Source of the DNA: Hyphomicrobiales bacterium
Lineage (GTDB): Bacteria; Pseudomonadota; Alphaproteobacteria; Rhizobiales; Kaistiaceae
Length of the DNA stretch: 7,399 nucleotides
Assembly: GCA_017305815.1 (NCBI GenBank)
Contig: JAFKJZ010000598.1
Location: 1 to 7,399, forward strand
Direction of reading: 5' to 3'
Position 1 is the first letter of the stretch. The number at the start of each line of letters is the position of its first letter. The notes under the pieces were generated by a model. The model searched no databases. It was not told where the DNA came from and saw nothing but the letters and a program-made list of their open reading frames with translations. Positions 1-7,211 of the stretch are shown one piece after another. The position numbers and the translations under genes were made by a program.

Positions 1-193
1 GCCCGGCCTGCCGAACGGGGTGTATTTCGCCGCGGCCCTCGTCGTCGGTCTCGGCATGCCGATCCTGCTCCATCGGCTGCTCGTCCGCACGCGCTGGACG
101 GCGCTCCTGTTCCTCGGCATCACGCTGCGCCCGGTGAGCGGCGCGCGCGCCGACGGCGCGGATGCGAAAGCGGAGAAGGCGGCGACGACATGA
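1..193 (+). CDS. C-terminal fragment of a membrane protein, possibly an acyltransferase (5' end outside window)
   Basis: The frame with codons starting at position 2 is open from the window edge to a TGA at 191-193 and gives 63 residues. The visible part has two hydrophobic stretches, around residues 8-27 and 37-45. They are separated by a basic loop (HRLLVRTRW) and followed by a hydrophilic tail rich in Ala, Lys and Asp. A last helix followed by Arg-Thr and a short hydrophobic end resembles the C-termini of acyltransferase-3 / sugar O-acetylase membrane proteins, which are common in exopolysaccharide operons. That family call is inference from a short piece, and another polytopic polysaccharide protein is equally possible. 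The stop overlaps the start of the next gene (ATGA), so the two are very likely co-transcribed and translationally coupled. Confidence 0.6.
   Translation, partial: PGLPNGVYFAAALVVGLGMPILLHRLLVRTRWTALLFLGITLRPVSGARADGADAKAEKAATT
172..179 (+). promoter_or_regulatory. Ribosome binding site of the VpsF-like gene
   Basis: The purine run GGAGAAGG ends 10 nt before the ATG at 190 and lies inside the 3' end of the preceding gene. It supports the ATG at 190 as the start, alongside coupling through the overlapping ATGA. Confidence 0.5.
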
Positions 194-1491
194 GCACTTC
201 CCGGACCGCGCCGAGCTTCCATCGACCGATCCGGATTGCGCGCCCCTACGGGCTCGCCACAGGCCTGACGGCGCTCACCGTCGCCGTGCTGTTCCTGGTC
301 TCGTCCAAGGTGCTGCAGGCGGCGGGCCTGCCCTATGCGTCTGCGGGCGGATCGCCGCTCGCAAAATTCCATCCGGCGACGTTCCTGTCGCTGGCCTCGC
401 TCGCCGTATGGGCGGTCGCGATCGGTCCGGGGTCTATGCTGGCGACGCTGGCGGTGCGCCGGCCGGGCCTGCTCGTCTTCGCGATGGCGATCGCGCTGCT
501 GACATTCCAGACCGCCATCGTCCAGAAGCTGCCGATCTCGGCGATCGCCGACACCTTCGTCCTGCCGCTGGCGCTGTTCGTCTCGCTCTCGGCGCTGCGC
601 GCGCCGATGATGGAGCGACTGGTCATCGCGCTGCACCTGTTCTTTCTGGTCAACTCGACGCTGGGCTTCGCGGAGTATTTCACCGGCTGGCGGCTGACGC
701 CCTATTATTCAGGCGGCGAGGTCATCACCTATGACTGGCGATCGACGGCGCTGCTCGGACATCCGCTGATCAACACGCTCGCCACCGGGCTCTATCTGCT
801 GATTCTGACCGGCCCCGGCGGCCGCCGCTTCGACCTGCCGCTTCGCACCTTCCTGCTGATCTACAACCTCAGCGCCATGGTCACCTTCGGCGGCCGCGCC
901 GCAACCGTCGTGGTGCTGCTCCTGCTCGCCGCCCGCAGCGCCTGGAGCATCGCCGCCGTCCTCGCCGGCAGGCGGTTCCGCCTGCGCGACGCCTTCGCCG
1001 TCATCGTCGTGCTCACCCTGATCGCCACCGTCGGGTCGCTGCTGGTCCAGGGGGGTATTCTCGATACCTTCCTGAGCCGCTTCGAGGATGATTCCGGCAG
1101 CGCCGCCACCCGCATCGCCATGTTCCACATCTTCGACGGCATGGCACTGCGGGATCTGGTCTTCGCCCCCGACCTCGCCCATGTCGCTTCTAACCAGCGC
1201 CGGCTCGACCTCGCGATCGGAATCGAGAGCTTCGTGGTTGCCTTCTTCGCCTACTACGGCATCATCACCACGCTGCTGTTCTTTGTCGGGCTCCTCTTCT
1301 TCTGCTCCGAGATTCTCCGCAGCGTCGGGTGGGCGGGCCTGCTGCCGCTGGCCTATTTCTTCCTCGTGACGTCGACCTCGACCGGCATCGCCAACAAGAC
1401 GACGGACATGGCGCTCATGATGACGATGATCCTGATCCTGCTCGATCGTCGCTTCATTCCGCCTTCCACCAACGAACCGCGCGCATGCTGA
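190..1491 (+). CDS. VpsF-family polysaccharide biosynthesis membrane protein (O-antigen ligase/polymerase-like)
   Basis: This 433-residue protein is mostly transmembrane helices (roughly residues 22-45, 65-85, 92-112, 120-137, 143-160, 187-207, 219-232, 236-259, 268-288, 344-374, 382-397 and 405-418). The longest loop, about residues 289-343, has the acidic and Arg-rich motif SRFEDDSGSAATR. Other landmarks are LGHPLINTL (189-197) and FGGRAA (233-238). This layout is typical of Wzy/WaaL-like inner-membrane polymerases and ligases, which act on lipid-linked oligosaccharides at the periplasmic face. The length and motifs best recall the VpsF family of exopolysaccharide clusters, first named in Vibrio. 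The family call is from memory of the pattern; the exact sugar substrate cannot be read. The start overlaps the preceding stop by 4 nt, and the stop overlaps the flippase start by 7 nt, so this is a tight operon. I see no truncation. Confidence 0.8.
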   Translation: MSTSRTAPSFHRPIRIARPYGLATGLTALTVAVLFLVSSKVLQAAGLPYASAGGSPLAKFHPATFLSLASLAVWAVAIGPGSMLATLAVRRPGLLVFAMAIALLTFQTAIVQKLPISAIADTFVLPLALFVSLSALRAPMMERLVIALHLFFLVNSTLGFAEYFTGWRLTPYYSGGEVITYDWRSTALLGHPLINTLATGLYLLILTGPGGRRFDLPLRTFLLIYNLSAMVTFGGRAATVVVLLLLAARSAWSIAAVLAGRRFRLRDAFAVIVVLTLIATVGSLLVQGGILDTFLSRFEDDSGSAATRIAMFHIFDGMALRDLVFAPDLAHVASNQRRLDLAIGIESFVVAFFAYYGIITTLLFFVGLLFFCSEILRSVGWAGLLPLAYFFLVTSTSTGIANKTTDMALMMTMILILLDRRFIPPSTNEPRAC

Positions 1492-2927
1492 TCCGCCAGA
1501 CGATCCGCTACCTTCCGGCACAATTGCTGTCGCCCGCCTTCCAGCTGCTGTCGATGGTGGTGTGGACCTATTTCCTGCCGCCGGCCGAGATGGGCTCCTA
1601 CGTGCTCATCACGGCGACGCAGGAATTCGCCTATCTGATCGCGCTGTCCTGGTTCTCGGTCTACGCGCTGCGCTTCATGCCGTTCGAGCGCGGTCGGGCC
1701 GAGCGCAGCGCCTTCCTGCACACCGAAGCGGCGGTCATCTTCCTCTCGGTCGCAATCAGCCTCATCGCCGCGGTGATCACGGTCGCGATCATCGACGTCA
1801 CCCATCTCACCTGGCAAACCGTGCTGGTCGTCGCCTTCTTCTTCGCGACGCGCGGCATCAACACCCACTATTCCGAGCGGGCACGGGCGCAGTCAAACAT
1901 CCTGGCCTACACGCTGCTGCAGATCCTTGGGCCGATCCTCGGCTTCGGCATCGGCCTGGCGCTGCTGACATGGTGGCAGCCGACCAGCGAGGCTCTGATC
2001 CTCGCCTATGGCGCGGCACAATTCATCGCCAATCTCGTCGCCGCGCCAATGATCGGCATCGCCATCCTGCCGCGCCGGATCGAGGCCGCGATCCTACGCG
2101 CCGCCTTCGCCTATGGCGGCCCGATCCTGATCCTCTATGGCCTCGGCTGGATCGCCGAGAACAATTTCCGATACGTCGTCGGGCACATCTCGGGCGCCGC
2201 CGCCTTCGGCCTGATGGCCGTCGGCTGGGGGCTCGGCCGGCGCTGCGCATCCTTCGGCGCCATGCTGGTCGCGGCGGCCGCCTTCCCGATCGCGGCCCGC
2301 CTCCTGAACGAGGGCAGGCGCGCCGAAGCGCTGCAGCAGCTCGCCACCAACGCCGCCCTTCTGATCGGCGTCATGGCGCCGACCGTCGTCGGCATCGCCA
2401 TGATCAGCACGCCGGCCACCGACCTGCTGATCGCCGAGCCCTACCGCGAGATGACCAAAACGATCCTCGGCCTGTCGGCACTCGCCGCCGCCATCCGCTT
2501 CCTGCATGTGCATGTCAGCGACCAGATCTTTATCCTGGAGAAGCGGCTCTCCTATGCCGGCATCGTCGACATCGTCGAGATCGTCGCGGCCGTCGTCCTG
2601 ACCACCGCGGGACTGCTGCTCTTCGGTCCGATCGGCGCCGTCGTCGGCACGGCCCTCGGCTCGACCGCGGCAGCGGCCGTCAGCATGTATCTCGCCATGC
2701 GGAGGCTCGACTTCGTCCCGCCCGTGCTCGACATCGTCAAGGTCATGGCCGATTCTTCTCGGCATGGGGCTCTATGCGATCGCCATCCTGGTCGCCTATG
2801 GCGGCGAGGCGCGGACCATCCTACGACGCCGGCTGGACCGTCGCGCCCAAGCCGCCGCGTGAGCGGGCTCAGGCGGCCCGTCGCAATACCTTGCGGGCCA
2901 GCTTTTCAATCGCGGGATGGCGCTTGA
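1485..2927 (+). CDS. Polysaccharide/lipopolysaccharide flippase (Wzx/MATE-like), frameshifted near its 3' end
   Basis: The predicted integral membrane protein starts MLIRQTIRYLPAQL and has hydrophobic segments along its whole length. The N-terminal amphipathic start, the helix at about residues 16-31 followed by PPAEMGSYVL, and the repeated helix pairs are typical of oligosaccharide flippases of the Wzx/PST group in the MOP superfamily. These move lipid-linked repeat units to the periplasm. The ATG at 1485 lies within the end of the VpsF-like gene. No Shine-Dalgarno sequence is visible, so translational coupling is likely. As sequenced the frame gives 480 residues. After residue 422 (codon 2748-2750) it turns into an Arg/Pro-rich tail with no helix that runs 59 bases into the antisense of the convergent gene. 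A helix plus basic tail continues at 2752 in the +1 frame and stops at 2862, which would give 458 residues. I read this as a one-base insertion (or two-base loss), either a sequencing error or a real mutation. Confidence 0.85.
   Translation: MLIRQTIRYLPAQLLSPAFQLLSMVVWTYFLPPAEMGSYVLITATQEFAYLIALSWFSVYALRFMPFERGRAERSAFLHTEAAVIFLSVAISLIAAVITVAIIDVTHLTWQTVLVVAFFFATRGINTHYSERARAQSNILAYTLLQILGPILGFGIGLALLTWWQPTSEALILAYGAAQFIANLVAAPMIGIAILPRRIEAAILRAAFAYGGPILILYGLGWIAENNFRYVVGHISGAAAFGLMAVGWGLGRRCASFGAMLVAAAAFPIAARLLNEGRRAEALQQLATNAALLIGVMAPTVVGIAMISTPATDLLIAEPYREMTKTILGLSALAAAIRFLHVHVSDQIFILEKRLSYAGIVDIVEIVAAVVLTTAGLLLFGPIGAVVGTALGSTAAAAVSMYLAMRRLDFVPPVLDIVKVMADSSRHGALCDRHPGRLWRRGADHPTTPAGPSRPSRRVSGLRRPVAIPCGPAFQSRDGA
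2752..2862 (+). other. Displaced C-terminal end of the flippase in the +1 frame
   Basis: Reading from ATT at 2752 gives 36 residues beginning ILLGMGLYAIAILVAYGG, a clear membrane helix. A basic tail (TILRRRLDRRAQAAA) follows, then a TGA at 2860-2862. This is the normal type of ending for a flippase. It also brings the stop to within 6 nt of the convergent gene's stop codon, in keeping with the tight packing elsewhere. The joining point is about 2745-2752, where deleting one C from ATGGCCGATT would read ATG GCG ATT. There is no homopolymer or known slippery motif there. Confidence 0.8.
2851..2877. terminator. Hairpin between convergent genes, possible weak bidirectional terminator
   Basis: GCCGCC (2851-2856) pairs with GGCGGC (2872-2877). 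Inside, TGAG (2860-2863) pairs with CTCA (2868-2871) around a CGGG loop, leaving a three-base bulge (2857-2859). The stem is symmetric for both strands and holds the corrected flippase stop (2860-2862) and the stop of the opposing gene (2869-2871). There is no T-tract on either side, so a classic intrinsic terminator is not established. Confidence 0.4.
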
Positions 2928-3996
2928 CGAACGCCTTGGCGCCTTCGTAGCCGACCGTCGACCAGCCGCGCCACGAGAGGCTCTCGTGAATGCTGACAAG
3001 CGGCACGCGTTCAACTTCGAAGGCGCGCTTGTGGCCGTAATCCCCGATCGTGAAATCGAAGACGCGATAGCCCTGCCGGTGCAGCGCCTCCATGGTCCGC
3101 TCGATCACCAGCCGGCCCGGCGAGCAATTGGCCCATTCACCACCTGCCGTGCTGATCCGCACCATTGAATAGTGATCGCCATGCGCGATGCCGAACAGGC
3201 CCGCGACCAACTCGTCGCCGGCGACCAGCGCCGACAGTTTCGCCGACCCGTCCTTGAGGCCATCGAGCAGCATATCACGGTAGAAGGCGTCATAGTCCGG
3301 CTCGTCGAGCAGATAGGGCAGCCCGAGCGAGCGGATACGCGCGCTCTGCTGCGCCGTCAGGTAGCCGTAGATCTTCCGTACCGTTTCCGCATCCTCGACG
3401 AAGATGAAGCGCGCGCGCTCGTCCCGCGTGAAGACACGCCAGAATCGCCCGAGTTCCTTTCGGTTCTCCTTGGCGAGGCTGCGCAGCCAGGTCTCGTAGT
3501 CGGTATCTATGCGGACATAATTGCCGAAGAGATGCGAGGCCTCGCCGCCGAGCGCCTGGACCAGCGGATTGGGCCGCCCGCCGATCTCCGTCACCACCTT
3601 GGTGAACTCGATCAGGTCGGCCGGCGGCAAGGATGCGCGAACGGCGCGCCACAGCGACAGCGCTTCCGCGACATCGACCGGCGCGGCGGGTCCGAGCAGC
3701 GGCGCGTTGTAGTCGGTGATGCCGAGATCGGCGAATTCGATGGTTCTCAGACGATCGCGGCGCAGGATCAGAGGCAGCGCGACAGCAGCAGCTCCACCGG
3801 CGTCGGCGACATGAACGAGCAAGGGTTGGACATCGGGCCGGCCCGAGAAGGCGGCATACCAATGCGCCAGCCACGGCTCGGCCTGGAAGGGCGTGGGCGA
3901 CGGCCCCTCGGCGAAGAAGGGCCGCCAGTCGCCGGCCGCCTCCTGCCAGGATCCATGCACGGTGACCGTCCAGCGATCACGCGCCCCGCTGCTCAT
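2869..3996 (-). CDS. GNAT-fold acyltransferase with BioF2-like (Acetyltransf_6) domain
   Basis: The product is a soluble 375-residue protein. The first 160 residues contain hydrophobic strands such as AAAVALPLILRRDRLRTIEF and match the N-terminal lobe of CelD/FemAB-like double-GNAT proteins. Residues about 175-330 form the second lobe, with NRKELGRFWRVF, then AKLSALVAGDELVAGLFGI, and FDFTIGDYGHKRAF (313-326). The last is the usual closing motif of this family, G..FDF..GD..YK..F. Relatives transfer acyl or aminoacyl groups in polysaccharide or cell-envelope pathways; the donor and acceptor here are unknown. I chose the ATG at 3996 because GGAGG lies 9 nt upstream. The in-frame ATG at 4005 directly abuts that GGAGG, and a start at 4089 would reach into the cupin-like gene. 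It lies 40 nt downstream of the cupin-like gene and is probably in the same transcript. Confidence 0.85.
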   Translation of the reverse strand: MSSGARDRWTVTVHGSWQEAAGDWRPFFAEGPSPTPFQAEPWLAHWYAAFSGRPDVQPLLVHVADAGGAAAVALPLILRRDRLRTIEFADLGITDYNAPLLGPAAPVDVAEALSLWRAVRASLPPADLIEFTKVVTEIGGRPNPLVQALGGEASHLFGNYVRIDTDYETWLRSLAKENRKELGRFWRVFTRDERARFIFVEDAETVRKIYGYLTAQQSARIRSLGLPYLLDEPDYDAFYRDMLLDGLKDGSAKLSALVAGDELVAGLFGIAHGDHYSMVRISTAGGEWANCSPGRLVIERTMEALHRQGYRVFDFTIGDYGHKRAFEVERVPLVSIHESLSWRGWSTVGYEGAKAFVKRHPAIEKLARKVLRRAA

Positions 3997-4005
3997 CGCG
4001 CTCAT

Positions 4006-4010
4006 CCTCC
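4006..4010 (-). promoter_or_regulatory. Ribosome binding site of the GNAT gene
   Basis: GGAGG on the minus strand sits 9 nt before the ATG at 3996 and 0 nt before the in-frame ATG at 4005. The spacing favours 3996 as the start. Confidence 0.6.
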
Positions 4011-4036
4011 GCTCATGGCGGTTGTGCCAAAGAGCC

Positions 4037-4975
4037 TCAGACGACGTAAGCGGGGATGTCGACGATCGTCGTGGTTGTCCCCGGCGCAAGCCGGAAATCC
4101 ACCGGCATCATCTTGCGCTGCTCGCGCTTGTACCAGGGACTGCGGCGCCATCCCGCCTGCAGGGCGGCCTTGGCCCAGAAGGCCGGACCATCGGCGCTGC
4201 CGCGCTTCGGCTTGACGCCGAAATGCTTGCGGAGGATGCCGTTCGCCACGGTCATCATCTGTTCGCGGCGGATCGCCTCCGTCCAGTGCTCAGTCGTCAT
4301 CGAGACGCTGAGCTCGTCATGATTCTCGACGCGGTGCGGGGCGTTCAGCTCCCAGGTCAGCATCTGGCCAGGCTCGAGATCGAGCACCAGCGCGTCGCGA
4401 TCGAACTCGGGATCGTAGCGAAGCGCCGATTCAAGCCCGGTCAGCGCGATCTTCTCCAGCTCGTCCTGCGGCAGGTAGGGCTCGGCGGCCGGATAGATAT
4501 AGACGCGCTTGCGGCCGAGGATCTGCCAGAGCGCCTGCCCCGGAAGATCCGCGTGATAGTGCGCCTTGGCGTTGGGCGACGAGATCAGGATGCCCATTTC
4601 GTGGCCGAAGGAATGGAAGCCGGGCACGCGCTCGCGGACCTCGGCGTAGATCGACTGCAGCAGGTCGTTGTAGCGCTTGTCGACGAGCTTCAACTCGCGC
4701 AGCTGAAGCCACAGACCACCCGAGGCGATCTGCGCCATGACCTCATGGCCGCTGAGGCCGCCGACTTCGCCGCGACGCCAGATCTTCTTCTCCTCGCCGC
4801 GCGAACTGGTCCGCATCAGCGAGTAGTGCTCGATCGGGTAGCGCTCGATCAGTTCGGCCAGGGCTTCCTTGGAAAAGAGATCATTCTGGCTGAGCGTGTG
4901 ATCGATCCGGATCGGCTTCCTGCCCCAGTCCCTGCTGAAGTCGCTGGACCAATTCCTGAAAATGGTATCGGGCAC
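4037..4975 (-). CDS. Cupin/JmjC-like putative Fe(II)/2-oxoglutarate-dependent oxygenase
   Basis: The product is 312 residues from the GTG at 4975. Residues about 139-163 read HYHADLPGQALWQILGRKR and continue VYIYP. This matches the Cupin_8/JmjC pattern HxD...Q..G.K...L.P, with His141 and Asp143 as likely metal ligands. A second histidine follows in LTWELNAPHRVEN (His214) about 71 residues later, completing an HxD...H facial triad. Family members hydroxylate or demethylate proteins or small molecules using Fe(II) and 2-oxoglutarate; the substrate here is unknown and catalysis is unproven. No signal peptide or membrane helix is visible, so the protein is probably cytosolic. The GTG has GGAGG 5 nt upstream. 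A longer frame from a TTG at 5074 has no such site, and its extra 33 codons lie in AT-richer, leader-like DNA. The gene begins a two-gene unit with the GNAT acyltransferase downstream. Confidence 0.75.
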   Translation of the reverse strand: MPDTIFRNWSSDFSRDWGRKPIRIDHTLSQNDLFSKEALAELIERYPIEHYSLMRTSSRGEEKKIWRRGEVGGLSGHEVMAQIASGGLWLQLRELKLVDKRYNDLLQSIYAEVRERVPGFHSFGHEMGILISSPNAKAHYHADLPGQALWQILGRKRVYIYPAAEPYLPQDELEKIALTGLESALRYDPEFDRDALVLDLEPGQMLTWELNAPHRVENHDELSVSMTTEHWTEAIRREQMMTVANGILRKHFGVKPKRGSADGPAFWAKAALQAGWRRSPWYKREQRKMMPVDFRLAPGTTTTIVDIPAYVV

Positions 4976-4980
4976 GACAG

Positions 4981-4987
4981 CCTCCGT
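4981..4987 (-). promoter_or_regulatory. Ribosome binding site deciding a GTG start for the cupin-like gene
   Basis: ACGGAGG on the minus strand ends 5 nt before the GTG at 4975, close to ideal spacing. No comparable sequence precedes the TTG at 5074, so translation most likely begins at 4975. Confidence 0.6.
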
Positions 4988-5015
4988 CAGCAGATCCCGG
5001 TTCTTGCCTACAAGT

Positions 5016-5100
5016 TTAACGAAAAGCGCCCGCAGCGGCCATTGAATTTGGCCAACACAGTAAATGCTGGGCAAGCTTTATCTCGCGCGCTTTTCGTAAA
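5016..5100. repeat. Widely spaced inverted repeat in the leader of the cupin/GNAT unit
   Basis: The left arm at 5016-5029 (TTAACGAAAAGCGC) and the right arm at 5087-5100 (GCGCTTTTCGTAAA) are reverse complements at 13 of 14 positions, with an 11-base perfect core (5019-5029 / 5087-5097). The 57 bases between them are richer in A and T than the flanking genes. They contain a smaller perfect hairpin, GGCCA (5037-5041) with TGGCC (5049-5053) around 7 bases. The whole lies in the 169-nt gap between glgX and the cupin-like gene. It could be paired operator sites or a long RNA stem in the leader. I could not pick out a convincing -35/-10 pair here. Confidence 0.5.
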
Positions 5101-5144
5101 ATTCTCTTGATCGCGCAAAATACCAAGACCGGCGCAAGCATTCC

Positions 5145-7211
5145 CTAGCCGAGCAGGAGCAATGCCGACCTTGGCTCCAGGCGCAGGGACTGCGCGGACA
5201 CGGACATGGCCGCCCGGATGCCATCCGGATCGAGAGACGCCGCGCCCAGCCGCCAGCGACCGCCGCCGGCATGGGGCGGCAGACGCAGATCGATCGGCGC
5301 CGGACCGGCGTGCAGCACGAGGCAGACGCGGTCCAAAGGCCCGTCGGCCGTCGCCGTCGCCAGAACGGCGACCAGCGCCCGGTTCCCCGGCGCGTGCCAG
5401 CCGGCCTCGTCCAGCGGCCGGCCGTCGGCGTTGAACCAGCCTACATCCGGCTCGTCGCTGCCCGGCACGGCCTTGCCGGTGAGCGGTCGGGGGTCGCGCA
5501 GCGCTGGATGATCCGCACGCAAGGCTATGATCTCGCTCGTGAAATCAATCAGTTCCTCGTCTGCCGAGAGCCAGTCGAGCCAGGCGAGCGGCGTGTCCTG
5601 CGCATAGGCGTTGTTGTTGCCCTTCTGGCTGCGGCCGAGTTCGTCGCCCATGGTCAGCATCGGCGTGCCGCGCGAGAACACCAGCGTCATCAGCAGCGCG
5701 CGGACATCGGCGCGGCGGCGGGCGAGGATCGCTGCGTCGGCCGTCTCCCCCTCCGCGTCGTTGTTCCAGGACTTGTTGTCGTCGGTGCCGTCGCGGTTGC
5801 GCTCGCCATTGGCGTCGTTGTGCTTGCGGACGTGGGCGACAAGATCGGCGAGCGTGAAGCCGTCATGCGCGGTAACGAAATTGACGCTTCTGGTAACGCC
5901 CCGGTAACGGGGCGCGAAGATGTCGGCCGAGCCGGCGAGGCGCGTGGCGATGTCGCCGACCATGCCGCCGTCGCCACGGAAGAAGCGTCGCACCGTGTCG
6001 CGATAGCGGTCGTTCCACTCGCCCCAGGCGGCCGGAAAATTGCCGAGCTGATAACCGCCCGGCCCGATGTCCCAGGGCTCGGCGATCAGGACGAGATCGC
6101 GCAGCAGCGGATCCTGCTCGATCGCGGCGAGCAGCGGCGCGGCAGGATCGAAACCATCCTCGCGCCGGCCGAGCGTGGTGGCGAGGTCGAAGCGGAAGCC
6201 GTCGACGCCGGCGCGCTCGACCCAGGTCCGGAGCGCATCCATGACGAGGCGCACGACCGGCGGGCGATCGCAGGCGAGGATGTTGCCGGTGCCGGCGTCG
6301 TTGACATAGCCGGAGGGGTCGCCGTGCTCGAGCCTGTAGTAGGTGGAGTTGTCGAGGCCGCGCAACGACACGGTCGGGCCGAGATGGTCGCTCTCGCCCG
6401 AATGGTTGAAGACGACATCGAGGATGACGGCGATGCCGGCCGAATGAAGCGCCGCGACGGCTTCCGCCACTTCGGCGAAACCGCCCGGCGCCAGGCGCGG
6501 GTCCGGCGCCATCCAGGCGATCGGGTTGTAGCCCCAGTAATTGACGAGGCCGAGCGGCGGCAGGTGGCGTTCGTCGAGCCAGGCCGCGACCGGCAGCAGT
6601 TCGACCGTGGTGACGCCGAGCCGCTTCAGATGCGCGATCGAGGCGGGATGACCGAGGCCGGCGAAGGTGCCGCGAATGGCCTCCGGCACGGCCGGATTGC
6701 ACTTGGAAAAGCCGCGCACATGCAGTTCGTAGATCACCTGCCGGTCCCAGGCGATCGGCGGCGTCAGGCGCGGCCTTGCCTTCGCGGCGGCGGTGACGAT
6801 CGCTTTCGGCACGACGGCGGCGCTGTCGCGCCCGTCGCTCGCCGCACCCAGGCGGCGGGCGTCGAACAGGACGTCGTCGAGCCGGAACGGCCGGTCGAGC
6901 GCCAGCGCATAGGGATCGACCAGGAGTTTCGCGCCGTTGAAGCGCAGGCCCGCCTCCGGACGCCATGGCCCCTCGGCGCGCAGGCCATAGCGCGCGCCCG
7001 GCCGGACGCCCTCGACATGACCGTGATGGACGTCGCCCGTGCGGCCCGGCAGGCGGATGCGGCGAAACTCGACCTCGCCTTCCGCGTCGAAGAGGCAGAA
7101 GAAGATCGCCTCGGCATGGGCGGAAACGACCGCGACATTGACGCCGGTCGTGGTCGGCGTGACGCCGAGCGGTTCGGCCGATCCATCGCCGACGGGCATG
7201 CCGGCCACCAT
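5145..7211 (-). CDS. glgX: Glycogen debranching enzyme GlgX (GH13 isoamylase-type)
   Basis: This 688-residue enzyme hydrolyses alpha-1,6 branches of limit-dextrin glycogen in the cytoplasm, after phosphorylase has shortened the outer chains. An N-terminal CBM48-like domain (about residues 14-110, with PLGVTPTTTGVNVAVVSAHAE) precedes a GH13 barrel. The four conserved regions are all present: DVVFNH (265-270), GFRFDLAT (338-345, nucleophile Asp342), LIAEPWD (375-381, acid/base Glu378) and FVTAHD (445-450, Asp450). NYWGYNP (224-230), GTPMLTMGDELGRSQKGNNN (515-534) and DVGWFNADGRPL (589-600) are GlgX hallmarks, and the length is normal for the family. The ATG at 7211 shares its A with the glgA stop (TGATG), pointing to coupled translation. 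A second in-frame ATG at 7199 is a possible alternative start. All catalytic residues are present, so the enzyme should be active. Confidence 0.96.
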   Translation of the reverse strand: MVAGMPVGDGSAEPLGVTPTTTGVNVAVVSAHAEAIFFCLFDAEGEVEFRRIRLPGRTGDVHHGHVEGVRPGARYGLRAEGPWRPEAGLRFNGAKLLVDPYALALDRPFRLDDVLFDARRLGAASDGRDSAAVVPKAIVTAAAKARPRLTPPIAWDRQVIYELHVRGFSKCNPAVPEAIRGTFAGLGHPASIAHLKRLGVTTVELLPVAAWLDERHLPPLGLVNYWGYNPIAWMAPDPRLAPGGFAEVAEAVAALHSAGIAVILDVVFNHSGESDHLGPTVSLRGLDNSTYYRLEHGDPSGYVNDAGTGNILACDRPPVVRLVMDALRTWVERAGVDGFRFDLATTLGRREDGFDPAAPLLAAIEQDPLLRDLVLIAEPWDIGPGGYQLGNFPAAWGEWNDRYRDTVRRFFRGDGGMVGDIATRLAGSADIFAPRYRGVTRSVNFVTAHDGFTLADLVAHVRKHNDANGERNRDGTDDNKSWNNDAEGETADAAILARRRADVRALLMTLVFSRGTPMLTMGDELGRSQKGNNNAYAQDTPLAWLDWLSADEELIDFTSEIIALRADHPALRDPRPLTGKAVPGSDEPDVGWFNADGRPLDEAGWHAPGNRALVAVLATATADGPLDRVCLVLHAGPAPIDLRLPPHAGGGRWRLGAASLDPDGIRAAMSVSAQSLRLEPRSALLLLG

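Noticed and set aside
162..734. A 190-codon plus-strand frame starting just before the VpsF-like gene
   Set aside because: It begins with an Arg run and stays Arg/Ala-rich. It is out of frame with both the upstream membrane-protein tail and the VpsF-like gene, which explain the region.
2740..2760. Programmed ribosomal frameshift in the flippase
   Set aside because: There is no slippery heptamer, no run of identical bases and no rare-codon or stop-codon arrangement of the kind known for +1 shifting. A simple indel is the more economical explanation.
1562..2950. A 462-codon plus-strand frame over the flippase gene
   Set aside because: Its product is dominated by Arg, Pro, His and Asp with no domain, while the overlapping frame encodes clear membrane helices. 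It is an out-of-frame shadow.
5107..5120. Possible FNR/FixK-type box, TTGATCGCGCAAAA, upstream of the cupin-like gene
   Set aside because: One half-site fits TTGAT, but the other half (CAAAA) departs from ATCAA, leaving 7 of 10 positions. That is too weak to call without conservation or other support.
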